In this document: positions 1 to 5,298 of the stretch, one piece after another
Position numbering within the stretch: the first letter of the stretch is position 1
Layout of the letters: each line of letters begins with the position of its first letter
Assembly: GCA_035527995.1 (NCBI GenBank)
Contig: DATKZJ010000150.1
Span: 1-8,728, forward strand
Length of the DNA stretch: 8,728 nt
Source: JAFGTF01 sp035527995
GTDB taxonomy: Bacteria; Spirochaetota; B62-G9; DRHN01
Direction: 5' to 3'
Translations under genes and position numbers: made by a program
Notes under the pieces: generated by a model
Told to the model about the DNA's origin: nothing
Database searches by the model: none
What the model saw: the letters and a program-made list of their open reading frames with translations, nothing else

Positions 1-121
1 ATATTGCAAGCTTGATTATGTAGTACGATCTCGTTTCTCCGAGCACTGTTTTGTCTTCAATGCTCGAGATCATTCCGACGCCGTGAAGAGGATAGACTAC
101 GTTTGTACCAACCTTATACAT
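1..121 (-). CDS. carD: CarD-family transcriptional regulator, N-terminal 40 codons (partial)
   Basis: The reverse strand from the ATG at 121-119 reads MYKVGTNVVYPLHGVGMISS and continues with IEDKTVLGETRSYYIIKLAI to the window edge. This is the start of the CarD/TRCF RNA-polymerase-interacting domain (KVGxxVVYPxHGVGxIxxIE, then a G-E-x-x-x-YY strand). CarD proteins bind the RNA polymerase beta subunit and stabilise open promoter complexes, classically at rRNA and other housekeeping promoters. A purine-rich stretch (GGAGGGG) lies about 13 nt upstream of the ATG, rather far for a Shine-Dalgarno site, but no other in-frame start is available. The gene runs off the left edge, so its C-terminal DNA-binding part is not seen. 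It is transcribed divergently from the five-gene cluster to its right. The family call is strong; the symbol is by family. Confidence 0.85.
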   Translation of the reverse strand, partial: MYKVGTNVVYPLHGVGMISSIEDKTVLGETRSYYIIKLAI

Positions 122-164
122 ACCTTGTACTCTACCCCTCCAACCTTTTTCATTTCCCACTATA

Positions 165-193
165 ATAATACTCTATTTTGACAATTAAGTCAA
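165..193 (-). promoter_or_regulatory. Sigma70-type promoter for the carD-like gene
   Basis: On the minus strand a TTGACT -35 box (193-188) is followed after exactly 17 nt by a TATTAT -10 box (170-165). Transcription would start near 158 and give a leader of roughly 37 nt before the ATG at 121. Box quality, spacing and placement all fit a housekeeping promoter. The -35 box is one arm of a palindrome that also supplies the -35 box of the rightward promoter. Confidence 0.6.
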
Positions 194-204
194 TGCGATA
201 TAAT
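178..204 (+). promoter_or_regulatory. Candidate rightward promoter for the five-gene cluster
   Basis: A perfect TTGACA (178-183) and a perfect TATAAT (199-204) stand in order on the plus strand. The spacer is only 15 bp, shorter than the optimal 17, so unaided activity may be low and an activator that corrects the spacing is conceivable. A start near 211 would leave a leader of about 125 nt before the ATG at 337. A second TTGACA at 212-217 has no good -10 box 16-18 bp downstream. The hexamers are certain; their use is inferred. Confidence 0.45.
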
Positions 205-226
205 TTATTGCTTGACAATGACTTAA
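178..226. repeat. Palindrome and repeated TTGACAAT motifs in the divergent promoter region
   Basis: Positions 178-193 read TTGACAATTAAGTCAA, an inverted repeat TTGAC-N6-GTCAA. TTGACAAT recurs as a direct repeat at 212-219, and TTAAGTCA (185-192) has an exact inverted copy TGACTTAA at 219-226. The motifs overlap the -35 boxes of both divergent promoters and flank the plus-strand -10 box, where a regulator would act. No specific regulator family is recognisable from the half-site. Confidence 0.4.
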
Positions 227-231
227 GAAAC

Positions 232-292
232 AGCTTATTTTGAAGGTTTTTTCTTGTCCTATCGCTTCTAAAGGGTAAAATTAAAATAAGCT
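232..292 (+). promoter_or_regulatory. Long-range dyad in the leader of the five-gene cluster
   Basis: AGCTTATTTT (232-241) is the exact reverse complement of AAAATAAGCT (283-292), with 41 bp between the arms. In a transcript from the upstream candidate promoter this would be a 10-bp stem closing a large loop in the 5' leader. No known riboswitch is recognised. It could instead be an operator or a chance AT-rich dyad. Confidence 0.3.
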
Positions 293-336
293 TCAGCGAT
301 CACACAGATGTGTAACTATTCGAAAGTGGGGGGGCG

Positions 337-846
337 ATGAAAACTCTGATAGCTGTTATCGGATCTTCCGAGGCAGACAGCAAAGCACTCGAGATCGCAT
401 TCGACGCCGGAAAACAGATCATGAAGGCCGGTTTTTCTCTCATCTGCGGGGGCCTCTCAGGTATAATGGAGGCGGCATGCAGGGGTGCCGAGAGCGCCGC
501 AGGCCCGGACTCCGGAAGGATTATTGGAATACTCCCGGGCGCATCGAAGCGGGACGCAAACAAGTGGGTCGATATCGTTATTCCGACAGGCGTCGGTTTC
601 TCCCGAAACTTCATCATCGCCTGTGCCTGCGACGGTGCCATCGCTATCTCCGGAGGCAGCGGGACCCTGAGTGAGCTCTCCATGGCGTGGCAGTACGGAA
701 AACCGATCGTCGTGATCCGGGGCATAGAGGGCATATCAGCCGAGTTTGCCGGCCGCTCGCTCGATACGAGGAGAGAAGACCGGATTCTCGGTGCGGAAAA
801 TGCCGTCGAAGCGGTGGACATCCTGAGACGCCGGCTTCAGGAATGA
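337..846 (+). CDS. TIGR00725/LOG-like Rossmann-fold nucleotide-binding protein
   Basis: This 169-aa cytoplasmic protein opens with a Rossmann-type strand-turn-helix (LIAVIGSSEAD, residues 4-14). It continues with ICGGLSGIMEAACRGA (36-51), a SRNFI segment (89-93) and a GGSGTLSE loop (106-113). These are the landmarks of the TIGR00725 branch of the lysine-decarboxylase-like/LOG superfamily, whose better-known members carry PGGxGTxxE and cleave cytokinin ribotides to base plus ribose 5-phosphate. The length fits the compact branch. The function of TIGR00725 proteins is not established, so a phosphoribohydrolase activity should only be taken as possible. The ATG is preceded by a G-rich ribosome-binding site (GGGGGGG, 3 nt away). 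It is the first and only clearly cytoplasmic member of the cluster; the next gene starts 23 bp downstream. Confidence 0.8.
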   Translation: MKTLIAVIGSSEADSKALEIAFDAGKQIMKAGFSLICGGLSGIMEAACRGAESAAGPDSGRIIGILPGASKRDANKWVDIVIPTGVGFSRNFIIACACDGAIAISGGSGTLSELSMAWQYGKPIVVIRGIEGISAEFAGRSLDTRREDRILGAENAVEAVDILRRRLQE

Positions 847-869
847 TCTTTCAAACGATCGGGGAAAAT

Positions 870-1463
870 ATGACCAGCATCGGAAAAAAGCTGCTTTTTT
901 CTCTCCTTCTATCGATAATGCTCGGACTGACAACGATGACTGCGGCAGGGGCCGACGAGAAAAAAGAGGTCTCCATAGACGCCGCCCTTTCGGGTGGCGT
1001 GCGACTTCTCGATCTCGAGGGAGAGACGTACAGCCTCAAGGCAGTCCCTTTTTTCGGCTTCTCCATAGTTCCGCGTGTAGAGCTCATACATCGGTTCTTT
1101 TTTTCTTTAGAGGTGTCTCTTTCCTATACGTTGAGATCGGACTACAAGGGCTACTACTACTACGACTCGTTCGGAACCATCGGCCTAATACCTGAGCTCG
1201 GCCTCCTATTTCCGGGAGGAGTCGTCGACTATGCGATCTTCATAGGAGGCGGTATTTTCCACTCCTTCTCTGAGTACGATACAGCCTCCCGGCCTGCCGT
1301 AGCAGCCAGAGCCGGAATAGAGTTCAAAGAGGGATTCGTAAGAGGAATCTATATCTCATACAGCCACGTCTTTGACGAAGCTTTTCAATCCTATGAGAGT
1401 ATCAAACTTTTTGCGACTACTCCTCTTCTCCTCAGATCGAACGTAAGGAATGATATCAAATGA
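870..1463 (+). CDS. Secreted protein, probable small outer-membrane beta-barrel
   Basis: This 197-aa protein has a classical signal peptide: MTSIGKK, a hydrophobic core at about residues 8-24, and likely cleavage after TAAGA (24-28) before DEKKE. The mature part is built of alternating hydrophobic/polar stretches rich in Tyr, Phe and Gly (for example YKGYYYYDSFG and YAIFIGGGIFHSF), separated by short charged or glycine turns. That pattern fits a small beta-barrel of the OmpW/OmpX size class, but no named family is recognised. It does not end in the aromatic residue common at the C-terminus of proteobacterial barrel proteins. The start at 870 has GGGGA about 4 nt upstream and gives a well-formed signal peptide. 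An earlier in-frame ATG at 843 overlaps the preceding stop codon but would bury the signal. The stop overlaps the next start as ATGA, suggesting translational coupling to the caspase-like gene. Confidence 0.6.
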   Translation: MTSIGKKLLFSLLLSIMLGLTTMTAAGADEKKEVSIDAALSGGVRLLDLEGETYSLKAVPFFGFSIVPRVELIHRFFFSLEVSLSYTLRSDYKGYYYYDSFGTIGLIPELGLLFPGGVVDYAIFIGGGIFHSFSEYDTASRPAVAARAGIEFKEGFVRGIYISYSHVFDEAFQSYESIKLFATTPLLLRSNVRNDIK

Positions 1464-2323
1464 TAAAAATTCTGACATTCCTCTGTGCAGCTCTTCTGTT
1501 TCTCGCAGGATGCTCGCTCCTCGGCACAGGGGATGGCACGGCGTTCCATGCGCTCATAGTAGGCATTGATATGTACATCGATGATAATGTCCCCGACCTC
1601 AAATGGTGTGTGAGCGACGCGAACGGCATGCGCCAGGCTCTTCTGCAGCACGGGTGGAAGGATGAAGAGATCACCCTGCTCCTCAACGGCGAGGCGACAA
1701 AAGACAGGATCCTCTCTGAGGTACAGTCGATTGCAGAAAGGTGCGGCGCAGGCGACTACATACTCATATACTATTCAGGGCACGGCACATATATCTCAGA
1801 CTCGGGCGGAGACGAGAGCGACGGCAGCGATGAGGCAATAGTACCGGTCGATTTTGATTTCGATAACATCTCCACGCTCCTCCTTGACGACGAGCTCGGT
1901 ACTGCCGTATCCCGGTGCAGGACCGAAAAGGGCGTTTTCATATTCGACTCCTGCAACAGCGGAGGGTTCATTGCATCCTCTCTTGCAGAAGGAAGCGGTA
2001 TGCGGTCAAGGTACATTGATACGGCAGGAACAAGGGGAACCGGTTCGAGCGGTGACCTCGATATCGTGAACATCCCGGTACTGGCCGCCTCAGGGGAGGA
2101 TGAGGACTCCTTTGAATATGACAATTTGCAGCACGGGGCCTTTACCTACTTTCTGATCGACGGCCTCTCCGACCTCACGGCGGATAAAAACGCCGACGGC
2201 TATATATCGATAAGAGAACTTTTCCATTATGCCGAAATTCAAACAGAGTACTATACTATACATTATCAGCACCCCCAGTTGAGGTTTTCCAGGGAGTTTC
2301 TGGACATCCTCATAACACGGTAG
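1460..2323 (+). CDS. Caspase-family (peptidase C14, metacaspase-like) lipoprotein
   Basis: This 287-aa protein begins with a lipoprotein signal whose lipobox is LAGC (15-18), so Cys18 should be lipidated and the enzyme tethered outside the cytoplasm. The caspase-fold p20 domain follows: ALIVGIDMY (31-39), a first conserved helix LKWCVSDANGMRQAL (47-61), the catalytic-His motif YYSGHGTY (104-111, His108), and the catalytic-Cys motif FDSCNSGG (162-169, Cys165; DSCHSG in many relatives). An acidic DSGGDESDGSDE segment (114-125) follows the His. Near the C-terminus DKNADGYISIRE (241-252) is a canonical EF-hand-type calcium loop; similar loops occur in other bacterial caspase-like proteins. Both catalytic residues are present, so it is probably an active Arg/Lys- or Asp-type endopeptidase; specificity cannot be read. 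It overlaps the upstream gene by 4 bp and ends 16 bp before the voltage-sensor gene. Confidence 0.88.
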   Translation: MIKILTFLCAALLFLAGCSLLGTGDGTAFHALIVGIDMYIDDNVPDLKWCVSDANGMRQALLQHGWKDEEITLLLNGEATKDRILSEVQSIAERCGAGDYILIYYSGHGTYISDSGGDESDGSDEAIVPVDFDFDNISTLLLDDELGTAVSRCRTEKGVFIFDSCNSGGFIASSLAEGSGMRSRYIDTAGTRGTGSSGDLDIVNIPVLAASGEDEDSFEYDNLQHGAFTYFLIDGLSDLTADKNADGYISIRELFHYAEIQTEYYTIHYQHPQLRFSREFLDILITR

Positions 2324-2339
2324 GAGGGAGTAAAAGCCG

Positions 2340-3401
2340 ATGAACGAAAAGAGCTATCTCGGGAGATTCTTTGAGGGTCTCTTTTTTATCCTCATAATAC
2401 TTGTGATACTACAGACCTATGCGGAAGAGTTATTTGCCTTCATGAACTACAGGGTGGACTGGAGGAAGATACTCCTCCTCGCAGGTTTCGGGTTCGACCT
2501 CGTGTTCACTGTAGAGTTTATAGTCCGCCTCGGCCGTGCACGCGCGAGGGGAGGGGCCGGGACCTATCTCGTGAGGGAGTTCGGGTTCGTAGACCTCTTG
2601 AGCTCCATTCCGCTTCTGCTTTTTGTGTCCGGACCTCTTGTATACACGACCTACTTTTCAGGCTCTGTAGGGTTCTTTGCCCCCTTGGGCGCCCTCAGCT
2701 TCCTCAAAGCGTTAAAGGCCATCAGGGCGGTGCGGATCCTCCGTTTCCTGAGGACCCTGAAGCTCTTCGGCAAGACAAAAGCACGCTATAACATGACTTC
2801 ACGCTATGTGGCGCGTGTTCTTGTTATTGTAATCTCTGTCATGATCCTGGCTCTCATCGGATTTTCGTTCGTGGACAGCGGGAACGTGATACAATCGAGA
2901 GCCCTGGAAGCGGAGAAGATTGTCGAGAACTATATCAGAGGCGAGGACAGCCCCAGGTTCGACCTCATCATGTCTGGAACGGATTCTGTGCTGTTCGTAG
3001 AGCAAGGGGCTCAGGTTCTCTATGCGAGCATCGACATAGAACAGTTCGATTCCCATTTCCTCTCCGATGATTTCTTTACGAGCTCGCTCGGCGGGTATGA
3101 GATAACATTCAGTACAAAAGACCGAACAAAGCTGCAGGCCTTTATCAATCTCCTCGTATACTCGATGATTGTTGCGGTGATCGTCGCGGTGGCGACCCTC
3201 TTCAGAAGGTTTTTCAATCGACATGTCTCAAGCAGCGTGGGAGTAATGCTGAAAGGGTTCAAGTCCGAGACGTATTCAACCCCTGTAAGGGTACGGAAAC
3301 AGGCATCAGACCTCGAGATCTACGATCTCGCAGAACAGTATAATAAAAAATGGCTGCCTGTAAAACGCAGGATAGTTGAGATCAAAAGGAGCAAGATGTA
3401 G
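2340..3401 (+). CDS. Voltage-sensor-domain membrane protein without a canonical pore (annotators may call it ion transporter)
   Basis: This 353-aa protein starts with a voltage-sensor-like four-helix unit. S1 is at about 14-34. S2 is at about 46-64 with the charge-transfer signature F56-x-x-E59. S3 is at about 81-98 with Asp85 in FVDLLSSIP. S4 has basic residues at every third position: K123, K126, R129, R132, R135, R138, K141. Helix 5 (about 157-178) is followed by roughly 88 soluble residues (179-266) instead of a pore loop; no TxGYG-type or Na/Ca-type filter is visible. Helix 6 spans about 268-288. The cytoplasmic tail ends in DLEIYDLAEQYN (324-335), which resembles the end of a HAMP domain (DEIxxLxxxFN). 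The S2-S4 signature is clear; the sensor and HAMP readings are inference. GGAGGG lies about 11 nt before the ATG. Its neighbours are the caspase lipoprotein (16 bp upstream) and the deacetylase (6 bp downstream). Confidence 0.75.
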   Translation: MNEKSYLGRFFEGLFFILIILVILQTYAEELFAFMNYRVDWRKILLLAGFGFDLVFTVEFIVRLGRARARGGAGTYLVREFGFVDLLSSIPLLLFVSGPLVYTTYFSGSVGFFAPLGALSFLKALKAIRAVRILRFLRTLKLFGKTKARYNMTSRYVARVLVIVISVMILALIGFSFVDSGNVIQSRALEAEKIVENYIRGEDSPRFDLIMSGTDSVLFVEQGAQVLYASIDIEQFDSHFLSDDFFTSSLGGYEITFSTKDRTKLQAFINLLVYSMIVAVIVAVATLFRRFFNRHVSSSVGVMLKGFKSETYSTPVRVRKQASDLEIYDLAEQYNKKWLPVKRRIVEIKRSKM

Positions 3402-3407
3402 ATCAGA

Positions 3408-4655
3408 ATGTCATACAACCTCAAGGCACCGTCTTCAGAGCTCGAAATCGAGCGGCCAGATCCGGACCAGCTCTATCAGCTCCTCTACAGCTCCGCGAAG
3501 CAGGACTACAAACGGGTAAAGGCGAGAGTCCTTGCGAGGAGATCTCTTATCCTCTTCATCGCGATCCTCTCCGTAGTAGGAACCTTCTCTATCGTGTTCT
3601 ATCCGACATTCCTGAAGACCCGCATGGAAACGATGCAGAACGAGATCTTCGAATACCGCAGCAACATACAGAGTCTCCACACAAAGATAGACGAGCTCTC
3701 AAATCAAGGGCTCGAGTATGAGGGCCAGATAAGGGCTTACGAGGACATGATCGGTAAGCTCAAAGTGGAGGATAGCCGTATCGTCGATTTCGACCTTACA
3801 GATGAGGTCCAAAGAAGCTCCCGGAAGATCGACTCGATCTATACCCAATACAGGAATATCACGAGAGGCGACACGGGCTTCAGGGAGACGGCACTCACCT
3901 TCGATCTCGGCACGGGCGACGATCTTCCGGTTATCTACTCGATATTAAAGAGGTTTTCTTTAAGAGCGACCGTATTTATATCAAACGAGATGCCAGCCGA
4001 CCGACACGGTGCTCTCTTCAGCCCACGGAACCTCAATTATATCGGAAAACTGGGTGAGATCGGATGCGAATTCGGCAACCATACCTGGTCTCACTATAAC
4101 CTTAAACGTTCTCTGTATGAAACTTCAAAACGAAGCAGGTTGAGCTTTACCTATCTTTCGAACGATGTAATCGACGAGATCAACATAAAGCGTGAGCTGA
4201 AGGCGGTCGAGGACAGGGTATACAGAGAGACCGGGATCGTACTTTCACCGCTCTGGAGGGCCCCATACGGAGAGATCGACGAAAGGGTCCTCAAGGCGGC
4301 CGCAGCGTGCGGGTACCCCGTTCATGTCTTCTGGTCTGCAAACCGGATGGGCCCGCTCGACTTCTACGATTACGTAACAAAACGGTATCTGTGGACGAGA
4401 GACAAGGACACAGGCAAGTACGGCAGAGAGAAGAATCCCTACTACTACAGTTCGCAGGAGATGCTTGCACGGATGAAAGAGTGGGAGCTCGCCGATCCCA
4501 ATGGACTCAACGGAACGATAGCGATTGCACATCTCGGCACATCGAGAAAGTCCGACAGGATGAGCCTCATACTGCCGGAATATATCTCCCACTTCAGGAA
4601 CAGGGGATACCGTTTTGTACTCGCCTCAGAGATCATCAACGGCAGGAAAGATTAA
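3408..4655 (+). CDS. Membrane-anchored polysaccharide deacetylase (NodB homology domain, CE4-like)
   Basis: This 415-aa type II membrane protein has a charged cytoplasmic N-terminus (1-45), one transmembrane helix (about 46-66) and a Gln/Glu-rich probable coiled-coil stalk (about 70-120), then the catalytic domain outside the cytoplasm. CE4 motifs are seen in order. Motif 1 is LTFDLGTG (163-170), where the second Asp of canonical TFDDGP is Leu. Motif 2 is HTWSH (225-229), with both metal-binding His. Motif 3 is RAPYG (284-288). A late His motif IAHLG (373-377, His375) is also present. An insertion of about 50 residues separates motifs 2 and 3. Such enzymes remove acetyl groups from peptidoglycan or other GlcNAc-containing glycans. 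Loss of the metal-ligand Asp may alter or weaken activity, although Asp171/Asp172 lie nearby and some family members naturally vary here. The Shine-Dalgarno is weak (AGGAG about 16 nt upstream), so coupling to the gene 6 bp upstream is likely. A terminator follows immediately. Confidence 0.85.
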   Translation: MSYNLKAPSSELEIERPDPDQLYQLLYSSAKQDYKRVKARVLARRSLILFIAILSVVGTFSIVFYPTFLKTRMETMQNEIFEYRSNIQSLHTKIDELSNQGLEYEGQIRAYEDMIGKLKVEDSRIVDFDLTDEVQRSSRKIDSIYTQYRNITRGDTGFRETALTFDLGTGDDLPVIYSILKRFSLRATVFISNEMPADRHGALFSPRNLNYIGKLGEIGCEFGNHTWSHYNLKRSLYETSKRSRLSFTYLSNDVIDEINIKRELKAVEDRVYRETGIVLSPLWRAPYGEIDERVLKAAAACGYPVHVFWSANRMGPLDFYDYVTKRYLWTRDKDTGKYGREKNPYYYSSQEMLARMKEWELADPNGLNGTIAIAHLGTSRKSDRMSLILPEYISHFRNRGYRFVLASEIINGRKD

Positions 4656-4687
4656 CCCCCATTTCTCCCACAGAAATGGGGGTTTTA
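4654..4687 (+). terminator. Intrinsic terminator of the five-gene cluster
   Basis: CCCCCATTTC (4656-4665) pairs perfectly with GAAATGGGGG (4673-4682) around a 7-nt loop. Two more A-T pairs come from the stop codon's AA and the following TT. TTTT follows directly, then AGCGCTTTTCT. The stem begins inside the deacetylase stop codon, so it is well placed to end the rightward operon. It is also the head of the repeat described at 4654-4795. Confidence 0.75.
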
Positions 4688-4795
4688 GCGCTTTTCTCAC
4701 TGTAAATATTATTTTTACAGCTGCCAAGTCATCATCTAAATCTATTGCTATGCAATCTGATTTCTATGAAATCTATGAGAAAACCGCATTAAAGC
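4654..4795 (+). repeat. Intergenic repeat element, copy 1
   Basis: The element is a hairpin head followed by an AT-rich tail that recurs at 4979-5107. Shared blocks in order include GCGCTTT, TCAC, GTAAA, TTTTTACAG, TCATCAT, TAAA, TTGCTATGCAAT and AGAAAACC. By eye about three quarters of the first ~75 tail positions match. Within the tail CTGTAAA pairs with TTTACAG, ATTGC with GCAAT, and GATTTC with GAAATC, so the tail can form three more small hairpins. This copy carries about 20 extra bases (around GATTTCTATGAAATC) that copy 2 lacks. No transposase or other protein is encoded. Confidence 0.65.
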
Positions 4796-4978
4796 CCCGT
4801 CGTAATGCGTGATATGGACTAATGAGGTTCATCACCGGACGGGAAGATTAAAGCTCCCGTCAGGCAGCACAAATCCTAAAGTTTTTTATCAGGATGATGA
4901 CTGAGATTTCTGCGCCGGTTTTATATGCCAGAAGAAACCTAGCCCCCATTCCTTATGAGCAATCGTAATAGGAAGGTC
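4796..4978. other. Hairpin-rich spacer between the two repeat copies, possible structured RNA
   Basis: No gene is visible here. Successive hairpins can be drawn. GTGA/TCAC with TGGAC/GTTCA spans 4809-4835 (9 bp, UA bulge, 7-nt loop). GACGGGA (4838-4844) pairs with TCCCGTC (4855-4861). ATCCT (4873-4877) pairs with AGGAT (4891-4895) around a loop containing T6. CCCGTC at 4796-4801 could compete for GACGGG (4838-4843), giving two mutually exclusive folds. No known RNA family is recognised. The stretch 4896-4978 has only a CCCCCATTCC motif (4943-4952) resembling the head of the repeat arms. Confidence 0.35.
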
Positions 4979-5010
4979 AATACCCATTCCTTTACGAAGG
5001 AATGGGTATT
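4979..5010 (+). terminator. Strong hairpin heading repeat copy 2, terminator-like
   Basis: AATACCCATTCCTT (4979-4992) pairs base for base with AAGGAATGGGTATT (4997-5010) around a TACG tetraloop. The stem ends in TATT and is followed by TATGCGCTTTG, so the U-tract is poor. It may stop leftover rightward or leftward transcription in this convergent region. Its structure is more certain than a terminator role. Confidence 0.45.
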
Positions 5011-5107
5011 TATGCGCTTTGTTCACCGTAAACTTTATTTTTTACAGATGCAAAATCATCATTTAAAACCCTTGCTATGCAATTGTTTAGAAAACCACAC
5101 TAAAAAG
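4979..5107 (+). repeat. Intergenic repeat element, copy 2
   Basis: This is the second copy of the hairpin-plus-tail element, in the same orientation as copy 1 and starting about 325 bp after it. The head is a perfect 14-bp stem with a TACG loop; the tail keeps GCGCTTT, TCAC, GTAAA, TTTTTTACAG, TCATCAT, TTGCTATGCAAT and AGAAAACC. The head stem differs from copy 1 at three positions on one arm, with matching changes on the other arm, so pairing is preserved. No gene directly precedes this copy, so it is not simply a gene's own terminator. Confidence 0.65.
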
Positions 5108-5242
5108 TTTATGGTCGGCTTTCTTTCTGACTCACCCCCCAAAAAGCCGCCCTCTCCACCTCTTTTACCGGAAAGCCGGGGCCTGCAGGCGCCTCCGCTC
5201 AAATTCCCCTGTATGCAGATGAATGCGAAACCCTTCCATAAA

Positions 5243-5291
5243 CAGGGTCACCCTGCTTGACAGGCTCACCCTGCTAACAGGGTGAGCTGTC
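5243..5291 (-). terminator. Bulged hairpin and tandem repeat at the 3' end of the leftward operon
   Basis: The sequence 5259-5291 folds as a 14-bp stem with one bulged G: GACAG(G)CTCACCCTG against CAGGGTGAGCTGTC, with a CTAA loop. It begins 8 bp past the Nudix stop codon on the minus strand. A TCACCCTGCT unit occurs at 5248 and again at 5267, and CAGGGTCACCCTG (5243-5255) is itself a small palindrome. No U-tract follows on either strand, so it may be an mRNA 3'-end stabiliser or a U-less terminator. The stretch 5108-5242 between repeat copy 2 and this hairpin shows no gene or clear signal. Confidence 0.45.
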
Positions 5292-5298
5292 TACGATT

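Noticed and set aside
300..313. ACACA-GA-TGTGT dyad before the first gene as a CRP-like site
   Set aside because: The half-site spacing and core do not fit a TGTGA-N6-TCACA operator, and it lies close to the start codon. Too short to support a call.
687..869. Upstream extension of the secreted barrel-like protein (earlier in-frame starts, including ATG at 843)
   Set aside because: Extension would put about nine or more residues before a clean signal peptide and overlap the preceding gene. The ATG at 870 has a better ribosome-binding site.
2340..3401. Ordinary potassium or sodium channel
   Set aside because: The voltage-sensor part fits, but between the last two helices there is a long soluble segment and no selectivity-filter motif.
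4677..4706. Nine-codon mini-ORF at the same place in both repeat copies (MGVLALFSL and MGIYALCSP)
   Set aside because: Equal length is intriguing, but substitutions fall at all codon positions without synonymous bias, and the ATG is inside a terminator stem with no Shine-Dalgarno site.
4654..5107. Integron attC sites, a CRISPR array or IS200/IS605-type ends as explanation for the repeats
   Set aside because: There are only two diverged copies with no uniform spacers, no clear attC core sites and no transposase, TnpB or IscB remnants.
4955..5260. Open frame of 101 codons on the plus strand
   Set aside because: It runs straight through the repeat hairpin and tail and ends in low-complexity Pro/Lys sequence. 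There is no ribosome-binding site or recognisable domain, and the other repeat copy does not preserve the frame.
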